The position numbers were made by a program, and so were the translations under genes. From an uncultured Bacilli bacterium (lineage in GTDB: Bacteria > Bacillota_I > Bacilli_A > RF39 > UBA660), in NCBI GenBank assembly GCA_947628765.1, contig CANRBD010000017.1, forward strand, positions 1-15,449: 15,449 nt of DNA, in the 5' to 3' direction. Under the pieces are notes generated by a model. It was not told where the DNA came from. It ran no database searches and worked only from the letters and a program-made list of their open reading frames with translations. Positions 1 to 8,500 of the stretch are shown here, one piece after another. How positions within the stretch are numbered: the stretch's first letter is position 1; each line of letters begins with the position of its first letter.

Positions 1-2280
1 GTTGGTAATATTATGGGGTTTTATCACCATCATGGTGATTCAAGTATTTATGATGCCCTAGTTAGAATGAGTCAGTGGTGGAAAAACAATTTATGCTATG
101 TCGAAATGCAGGGTAATAATGGTTCCATGGATGGTGATGGTGCTGCGGCTATGCGTTACACTGAAGCGAGACTTTCCAAAGTAGCCGGAGAACTTTTAAA
201 AGATATCAATAAAGAAACCGTTTTAATGAGCTATAACTATGACGATACTTTGCTTGAACCAACGGTTCTTCCAGCTAGATTTCCCAATCTTTTGGTTAAT
301 GGTGCCACCGGTATTTCCGCCGGTTATGCGACCAATATTCCTCCACATAATTTAGGTGAGGTTATCGATGCAACGATTAAAAGAATCGATGCCCCAAATT
401 GTCATTTAGATACAATTTTAGATATTGTTAAGGGACCTGATTTTCCAACTGGTGGTGTAGCTGAAGGCATTAATGGAATTAAAGAAGCCTTTAAAACTGG
501 TAAAGGAAAAGTTAATATTAGATGTAAATATGAAATCATTGGTCCAAAAAACAATCGTCAAATTATTATTTCGGAAATTCCTTATGAAGTAAATAAAGCT
601 CAATTAGTTAAAAAAATTGATGATGTTAGAATTGATAAAAAGGTCGAAGGTATTGCTGAGGTAAGAGATGAATCTGATCGTAATGGTCTTCAAATAGCTA
701 TTGACTTAAAAAAGGGTGCTAATGAAGAATTAGTCATCAATTATTTGCTTAAAAATACCGATATGATGGTATCCTATAGTTATAACATGGTTGCCATTGT
801 CAATCGCCGTCCAATGGTTTTGGGTATTTTGCCAATTTTAGATGCTTATATTGCTCATCAGAAAGATGTTATTACTAAAAGAACAGAATTTGATTTAAAA
901 AGAGATAAAGCTAGAATGCATATTATTGAAGGTTTAATCAAAGCTTTATCAATTTTAGATGAAGTTATTAAAGTTATTAGAGCTTCTAAAAACAAAGCTG
1001 ATGCAATCCAAAACTTACAAACAGAATTCGATTTTACGAAACTGCAAGCTGATGCTATTGTCACTTTACAGCTTTATAAATTAACTAATACCGATGTCAC
1101 TGAACTCGAAGAAGAATTTGAAACCCTTAAAAAACAAATAGCTATTTGGCAGCAGATTTTAGAAAATGAAGAAGCTTTAAAACATGTCATGAAAACCGAA
1201 TTAAAGCTAGTAAAAAAAGAATATGCTACCCCTAGAAAAACCGAAATTAAAGATGAAGTTACCGAAATTAAAATCGATAATACAGCTTTAATTCCTAAAG
1301 AAGATTGTATGGTAGTAGTGACTAAAGAAGGCTATGTTAAAAGATCCTCTTTACGTAGTTACGGCGCAGCTAGTGAAGAAGAAATGGGACTTAAAGAAAA
1401 GGATTATCCATTAAATATTTATGAAGCAAATACCATGGATACTTTAATTTTATTTACATCTTTAGGTAATTATTTATATATACCGGTTTATGAACTACCT
1501 GATTTAAAATGGAAAGATTTAGGTAAACATGTTAGTAATATTATAAAAACAAGCTCAAACGAAGAAATTATTGCTTCTTATTTAACTAATGATTTTTCTA
1601 AACCAGAAAGTTTCTTAAGTTTTACTAAAAATGGTATGGTTAAAAAGACTAATTTAACCGATCTTAAAGTTCAAAGATATTCTAAACCAATTTGTTTAAT
1701 GAAACTTAAAGGTGATGATAAAGTCATAAGTACTTCTATAGCGCATAATGAAATCTTTATTACTACTAAAAATGGCTATGGATTAAGATATATGGCTGAA
1801 GAAGTACCACTTACTGGTTTAAGAGGAAGTGGGGTAAAGGCAATAACCCTTAAAAATGATGAAGTTATTAGTGGCGAGAGCTTTAATGATGCGCATTATT
1901 TAGCTATTGTTACTGATAAAAATACCGCTAAACGAATCAAAATCGATGAATTTGAAATTACATCCAGAGCGCGTAAAGGAGTTTTAGTGGTTAGAGATGT
2001 TAAAACTAATCCATACCATATTATAAATAGCTTTATTGTTAAAAATAAAGTGAATTTAGGTCTTATTACTGATGAAATTGGCTATTTAAAAATTACTGAA
2101 CTGCCAATTTGTGATCGTTATCAAACCGGTTCATCGATTAGTAAAAAGAAAATTGAAACAGCTTTTATACAAACTAGTAAAGAACCTTTAGAAGAGGCCG
2201 AACTTGATGTTTCTTTAGATAAAGTCGATGAACGAATGATGACTATTGATGATTTTTTAGGCGATATAAAAATTGATTAA
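1..2280 (+). CDS. parC: DNA topoisomerase IV subunit A (ParC), 5'-truncated by window edge
   Basis: This is the breakage-reunion subunit of topoisomerase IV, which works with ParE to decatenate daughter chromosomes. The frame is open from base 1 (V-G-N-I-M...), so the first ATG at 13 is internal. By alignment from memory to Gram-positive ParC, about 66 N-terminal residues are missing; 759 are present, giving a full length near 825, usual for ParC. The active-site tyrosine is in MRYTEARLS (Tyr53 of the fragment), followed by the conserved LPARFPNLLVNG and GISAGYATNIPPHNL motifs. A coiled-coil region and a beta-pinwheel-like C-terminal domain (roughly fragment residues 430-740) follow. I prefer ParC to GyrA because the QGNNGSMDGD and VRMSQ-W-K context resembles ParC and I see no clear GyrA-box, but a GyrA call cannot be fully excluded. 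Oddities are YHHHGD instead of the usual YHPHGD, and DGAAAMRY instead of DPPAAMRY. At the quinolone positions it has Ser and Asp (GDSSIYD). Confidence 0.93.
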   Translation, partial: VGNIMGFYHHHGDSSIYDALVRMSQWWKNNLCYVEMQGNNGSMDGDGAAAMRYTEARLSKVAGELLKDINKETVLMSYNYDDTLLEPTVLPARFPNLLVNGATGISAGYATNIPPHNLGEVIDATIKRIDAPNCHLDTILDIVKGPDFPTGGVAEGINGIKEAFKTGKGKVNIRCKYEIIGPKNNRQIIISEIPYEVNKAQLVKKIDDVRIDKKVEGIAEVRDESDRNGLQIAIDLKKGANEELVINYLLKNTDMMVSYSYNMVAIVNRRPMVLGILPILDAYIAHQKDVITKRTEFDLKRDKARMHIIEGLIKALSILDEVIKVIRASKNKADAIQNLQTEFDFTKLQADAIVTLQLYKLTNTDVTELEEEFETLKKQIAIWQQILENEEALKHVMKTELKLVKKEYATPRKTEIKDEVTEIKIDNTALIPKEDCMVVVTKEGYVKRSSLRSYGAASEEEMGLKEKDYPLNIYEANTMDTLILFTSLGNYLYIPVYELPDLKWKDLGKHVSNIIKTSSNEEIIASYLTNDFSKPESFLSFTKNGMVKKTNLTDLKVQRYSKPICLMKLKGDDKVISTSIAHNEIFITTKNGYGLRYMAEEVPLTGLRGSGVKAITLKNDEVISGESFNDAHYLAIVTDKNTAKRIKIDEFEITSRARKGVLVVRDVKTNPYHIINSFIVKNKVNLGLITDEIGYLKITELPICDRYQTGSSISKKKIETAFIQTSKEPLEEAELDVSLDKVDERMMTIDDFLGDIKID

Positions 2281-2304
2281 CTACCGATTTATTCGGTAGT
2301 TTTT
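2281..2304 (+). terminator. Rho-independent terminator of parC
   Basis: A perfect 7-bp stem (CTACCGA at 2281-2287, TCGGTAG at 2293-2299) encloses a 5-nt loop and is followed directly by five T. It begins on the base after the parC stop codon, so the parC transcript very probably ends here and the giant downstream gene has its own promoter. Confidence 0.88.
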
Positions 2305-2351
2305 ACTTTTCAGTAAAAGAACTACATTCTTTTAAATTAGCTGCATATTTT

Positions 2352-2377
2352 ATACTGATATTGATAATAATCAGTAT
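2352..2377. repeat. Inverted repeat in the parC-protease spacer
   Basis: ATACTGAT (2352-2359) and ATCAGTAT (2370-2377) form a perfect 8-bp inverted repeat around a 10-nt AT-rich centre. A run of eight T follows at 2385-2392, but six bases away from the stem, so it is a poor terminator. It could be a weak back-up terminator or an operator upstream of the protease promoter. The sequence alone does not decide this. Confidence 0.5.
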
Positions 2378-2380
2378 AAT

Positions 2381-2414
2381 TACATTTTTTTTAGTAAATT
2401 ATTAAAAAAATGTA
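2381..2414. repeat. A/T-tract inverted repeat, hairpin-forming
   Basis: TACATTTTTTT (2381-2391) pairs with AAAAAAATGTA (2404-2414) across a 12-nt loop. It is nearly all A/T, so the hairpin would be weak in RNA. Together with the adjacent inverted repeat at 2352-2377 it fills the region just upstream of the candidate protease promoter. It may be bent DNA or a regulator-binding region. No coding sequence is visible in the 230-bp spacer 2281-2510. Confidence 0.4.
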
Positions 2415-2422
2415 GAAAATTG

Positions 2423-2451
2423 TTGCAAAATTTGCGATAATATAATAAAAT
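2423..2451 (+). promoter_or_regulatory. Candidate sigma-A promoter of the M26-like protease gene
   Basis: TTGCAA (2423-2428), a 17-bp spacer and TAAAAT (2446-2451) form a plausible promoter. A better -10 match, TATAAT (2441-2446), overlaps it but would need a 15-bp spacer from TTGTTG (2420-2425). Transcription would begin near 2458, giving a leader of about 50 nt. The region is so AT-rich that chance matches are likely. Confidence 0.4.
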
Positions 2452-2510
2452 AATACACGTTAAATTTATATATTATATATTGTGAAATATATTTGAAAGG
2501 AGCTGTTAAA

Positions 2511-5500
2511 ATGACGCATTCAAAAATTAAATATTTTATTGTAATGCTTTTTGCAATCATATTACTTCCATTCAGCGTTAAAGCAGCTGATGGATTAACA
2601 CTAGACGTGGATAAAAAAGATTTAGAAGCCGGGGATGAAATCACCGTAAAAGCTATGTTGCCAAGTGATATGGACACTTATGCTTTTATGGCTACTTTAA
2701 AATACGATAAAAATGTTTTCCAAAAAATAGATGATACTAATTTTACTATTGATAATGAATCTTTAGATATTACCTATAACACTAAAAACAATAAATTTGG
2801 AATTATTAATAAATCAGGCAAAACAACTGATGAATTATTTAGTGTGCGTTTAAAAGTTAAGAAAAATGCTAATGTAGGTAACACAAATATTGCTTTAACC
2901 AACATTACGGCCTCTAATGGTAATACGGAAATAATTTTTCCTAAAGTTTCTACTAAAGTATATGTAACTCGCGATGCTAAAGCGGATGAAGCGGTGCCAA
3001 CGTATAAAGAAAATAAAATTAAAGAAGATAAAGAACAAAAGACAACTGTTTTAGCTACTACACCAATTTTAATTACATTATTCATTGAAATATTTATTTT
3101 ATTGCTTGTAATTATCTATATGTATGTAAAACATCGTGATAAAAAGGCTCCATTTTATGGTTTACTAGCCTTTGAATTAGTTTTAATCTTCATAGTTTCG
3201 CTTTTATTTGGTTTTAATAATAATAAGCAAGATGTCAATAAAGATGGGACTAAAGACTATGATGATGTGAAAGACATTATTGATTATCTAATTCAAGTCG
3301 ATAATGAAAGTGAAAACATTGGGACTTTGGATGTTAATGGCGACGGTATTATTGATATTAATGATGCCGGTGGTTTAGTAAAACATGTAAAAAAGAACTC
3401 TAAAGTTAAATTACATCCAGTAGGTACTTCAAGTGGTAATTCTAGTTCAAATGGCTCTGGAGCAAATAAACCAAAACCTGAAGTGCCAACTAGAGTTTCA
3501 GTAGGAAATAATGTCGATAATGACTACTATGTAGAAAAAGGTGGCATAACGCTTAGGTTTACCGCAGATATTTCGCCTAAAGGGGTTACAATCAAACAAG
3601 TTAAAATTGATGGTAAATACTATCCAGTTACTTTAAATAATGGTGTTTATTCCGTTAAAGTAAATACTTCTAATACTTATGGCACCCAAAACTTTACTAT
3701 TACACATGTTTCTTTAAGTAATGGTAAAGAGATTAAGGTTAATTTGAAATTTACTAGATATGTTTTAAAATCAAAACCAATGGTGGAATATGTCCATTTA
3801 GATGAAAAGAAAAAAGAATTAAGTTTTGAACTTTTAGATGATGATAAAGCTTTAACTGACGATAGTGAAACTACAGCTACACTTTATGAAGGGGAAAAAG
3901 CGGTCGTTAAAGATATCGAAGTAATTGTTAATAAAATTACTAAAATCGATTATGAATTTAAACCTGATAATAGTTATCACCTTGAGGTAAAAGGCTCTTA
4001 TGATCTTGATAATGACTTAGATAATGGTTTAAACTCATATGAAGACGATGTTATTTTCAACCATAGTTTTGTCTTTTTAGGCGCGGATTATGATTTTACT
4101 TTAACTAACGTATCAATTACCGATACCCTTAAAAAAGGTGAAAAACCTATAGTTTCATTTACTAGTACAAATATTGGTAACTTTGCTGTCGAAAAGGCAA
4201 TTTTAAATACCAAAGAATATCCAATGCTAAAAATAGATGGCAATAATTATGAAGTTGAATTATCCGACGTGAATACAGATAAAACAGGGAAATATACTGT
4301 CAATTTAGAAAGTGTGTCTTTAAACAATTTTAAAACCTTTGAAAATGAAAAAGATTATCAAGCTAATACATTAACTTATTATGTTTTAAAAGATGCACCA
4401 ACAGTCACTAATATAAATCTTAAAGATAATCATAGCGATAAAACTATTACCGCGCATTTTACTGTTAATAATAAAGATTTATCAATCCAAAAATTAGAAG
4501 CAGTCTTAGTAGATTCTACTGGTAAGATAATTACTAGTAAAGAAATTACTAAAGAAGAATTTATGAGTTCTAATCCCAATGTAACTTTATCATATAATAA
4601 CACAACAGATGGTAATTATACTGTTAAATTCTTAGCTGATTATGCTTTAGGGGATAAATTTAAATATACTAGTACTAATATTGGTGAAAACACAATTAAA
4701 ACTAGACCAGATGATGAACTTTATATCAAAAAAGTATTAAGCACCAAAATTGGCACTGACCAAAAAGAGGTAAGATATCTTACTAAAGGTCAAAAGAATT
4801 TTGAAATTAGTTATTATGTTTACATCGGTGATAGTATTCATGATTATTTAAATAAAAAATTTAATAAAACAGGCCTCAAATATTCACGAATTGCTGGTTT
4901 TACGGCTAATGGCTTAAATTACGTTGCTAATGGTGAAAGTTGTGATGTTAAGAAAGATCCTCTTTGTGTTGATGGTAAAACATCTCGTGCTAAAATTGGT
5001 ATCACGGCTCCGAGTAAATCAGGTGTTTTCGATGTAACTGCTAGTAGAGTTCAACTTGAATTAAATAGTTACTTCTTTAATAGTACCGATTTTTATACTT
5101 TATCAGACAAAACAATGAAGCTTGAAGTTTTAAAAGATGCGCCTAAAATTGAAAATTTAATTACAACCGATGAAGATTATGACAAAGGCGAGGTTACTTT
5201 TGAATTTGATGTCAAGTTAGATGAAGCCGCTACTGATGGTGATGAAAGTCTAAAAAAAGGCACAGTTGAATTAAATGGTGATTCTCATGAGCTTACAAGA
5301 GGCCATAATAAGGTAACATTTAAAGATGTTGAAAAAGGTCAAATATTTGATTTAGTATTTAAAGCTGATTATGATTTAGATACTGATAAACTTAATAAAG
5401 AAATGGGTAAAGATGACAATGAATATGAAGACCAGATGATTCACAGTGTTAAATATGGATTATTTGATGAAAACACTTATAAAAATGTTCAAATTACTAA

Positions 5501-8500
5501 TCCTAAAATAACTAGTGAAAAAGGTAATAATTATTTTGAAAAGAACGAAGATATTAAACTAAACTTTAATATTGAAGGCATTTCTGAGACTTTACAAGCT
5601 GAGCCAGAGCGAGTAATTATTAACGATAAAGAATATACTTTAATTAAAACTGAAAATGGTTATGAAATTATTCACGATGGCTATCATGCAGCTGGTAAAG
5701 AAAAATTACAAATAACGGATATCATTTTAAACAATGGTAAAAAAATAACTTTAGAAGAACCATGTACCTTAAATTTTGAAGTTTTAAAAGATAAGCCACA
5801 GATTACCGATTTTAAATATGAAATTAAAGATGAAATTGAGGCTACTATTGATTTAAAAGATTCAGATGAAGCAATCATTGGTAAAGCCACAGTTAAAATA
5901 ACCGATGAAGATGGTAAAGAGGTATATAATAAACCTTATGATGGCGATAAAATCACTTTTAAACATGATGAGAAGAAAGCTCGCTATTATATTACTTTAA
6001 CAGCTAATTATGATTTAGATAAAACCGAGGGAGATTCTAATTACTATAGTAATGTTATTCTCTTAGATGAAATTATTTCTTTAGATCAAAACAACATTGA
6101 ACTTAAAGATATTATCGATATTAGTTTATATAAAACTGATGAAATTGATGGCGAAGTACAAACAACTATTGTCGATGAAATATATAAATATACACTTGAA
6201 AATAATAAAGAAAATTATTTTGTCGAAATCAACATGGAAAATATGCCAAGTATTAGAACTAAAATCAAAAGTGTTAAAGAAGAAAATGGTCATTTAATCT
6301 TAGTTTTAGACGCTAAATCTTTAACTAAAGATGATGATGAATCTAATGATTTAAGAATTGACTTTGGAGAACTCGTCAATAATGTTGCTAGCAATGAAAC
6401 CCATCCAGATGTCGCTTTTAAAAAACTAATTGAAGATTTAAAGACTAAAGATGAAGTCACATTAACGCATAATTACGATGCTAGCAGTATTGAAAGTGAT
6501 TTATCTACTAATTATTATGTTCAAACATTTGCTGGTAAGCTAAATGGTAATGGCTATACAATTAAAAATTTAACGAGACCTTTATTTGATACGTTAAAGG
6601 GTGCTGAGATTAATAATTTATATCTCGAAAATATAACATTAGGCAATACCTCAGGTGGTAGTCTTGCCAGAGAAGCATCTAGTTCAAAAATAAAAGGAGT
6701 ACTAGTAAATAATGTAGTAAGAACATCCGGCGCCGACGGAAAAAACGGCGGCTTAATTGGTGCTATTTCTAATAACACAGTAATAGAAATGTGCCGCGCA
6801 ACTAATGTGACATTAAATGTTGGGGATAGACAACAAAATGGTTTATTAGTAGGAGCCCTTAATAATTCTACGATAAAAAATAGTTACGCTATTGGTCAAA
6901 TAAATGGTAGTTGGAACTATAATGGTGGTATTGTTGGAAATGCTTCAAAAGCCACATTAGAAAATAATTATGTCAAAGGTAAGGTAAGTGGCGATTTCAC
7001 TTATCATACAACATTTAATTTCACTACTGGTGGCGGAACTTATATCGATAATTTAAGTTTAGTTACTGGTGGAGAAAAATTTGCTGGTGGTGGATCATTA
7101 CTAGGTAACTATCAAATCGTAGATTCTGCCAAAGAAAATGATACTCAAGGGCTAACTTATATAACTAAAGAACAAGTAAATAAAGAATTATTTACTAAGC
7201 AGCTTGGTTTTGATGAAGATGTATGGCGTTTAGATAATGTTTCTTATGATAATACGCCAACTTTACAAATGGAAAAAACCACAGATATCAAAGCTGAAGA
7301 TCATGATGGTTTTGATGAAAACAAAGTAGTTTTATATAATAACTTAATGAAATTAATGCCTTTCTATGCAATAGATAAAATAATTGATCTTGCTGAAAAC
7401 GTTAATGTAGCTTCGCCAAAAGCCAGAAGCATTGCTAATGGTATTGCTGATTCTGATTTACAAACAAAAGAAATTGCCCATATTTTACCAGTTGATGCAA
7501 ATGATAATATCGTTACTTATTTAACTACTGATAACCCACGAGCAATTACTAAAATTAAAATAGTATTTAAAGACAAAACTAAAGTAACTTATGATGTTAA
7601 ATATGATAAAACTTATGATATGGTTGTAAGTTACCGTATTCCTAAATTAAAATTAGATTACAATTATGACCATTATTTAATAAATGCAAATTCACAAGCT
7701 GTAAATAATTTAACTAATTATTTAAGTAACTTAAATTATACCGATAATTTAGATACGCTAACACCAACTGAAGATAGTAGGATATACCGTGATTTCTATA
7801 ATGAAACTACTAGTAAAGAATTAAAAGAATTTGTCTTAAAATTCTTATCTAATAGTAACTATGCAAATACGACAGACGATGAAGCACTTAATAACTATAT
7901 TGAAAAAGCGGTTAAAAAAGATAAAAAAATCGAAAAAGTCCTATATATGTATAACTATTTTAGACGTTTTTATGATGTAAATATCGGCGGTATGAAATTA
8001 TATGACTTTATGTTATTTAATATGGAAGGCTTTGATAAAAGTCTAACTCCTGAAGCTATTACGAATTTATTCTTAAAAGATGGTAATAATTTCAATACTG
8101 GTGCTACAGGTTCTAAATATAATGGTATTTTAAGTGGTTATACTAAGCTAACTAATATTTCTGATTTATTAGAATATATGGTAACTGAATTTACCGATGA
8201 AACGGATATGAATAGGTGGACTAGAAACCAATTTAAGGGTTATTTAGTCGAAATCCCAGTTAAAGATACAAGTGGTAATGTTCGAAATGAAGTTCAATAC
8301 ACTTTATGGGATCACTTTAGCCATGATGATAAAAACTATCCTAATCGTATTCGTGAGTATGTTTTACCAATTTTAACACTTCCTAAAGATGCGGCTTATA
8401 TTATTTCAACTCCAGTACAATATGTAATTGGAGCTCAAAGAAGTTATATGGATAATCCTAATGATCCAAAACAACGTACAATATTTGAAAAAAGGGTTAA

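Noticed and set aside
2493..2510. TTG at 2493 as start of the protease
   Set aside because: It would place the clear AAAGGAG ribosome site within the coding region. ATG 2511 is correctly spaced and directly begins a good signal peptide.
6097..6297. Small plus-strand frame of 66 codons inside the protease gene
   Set aside because: It is a shadow frame with a Lys/Ile-rich composition expected from AT-rich DNA and has no ribosome site.
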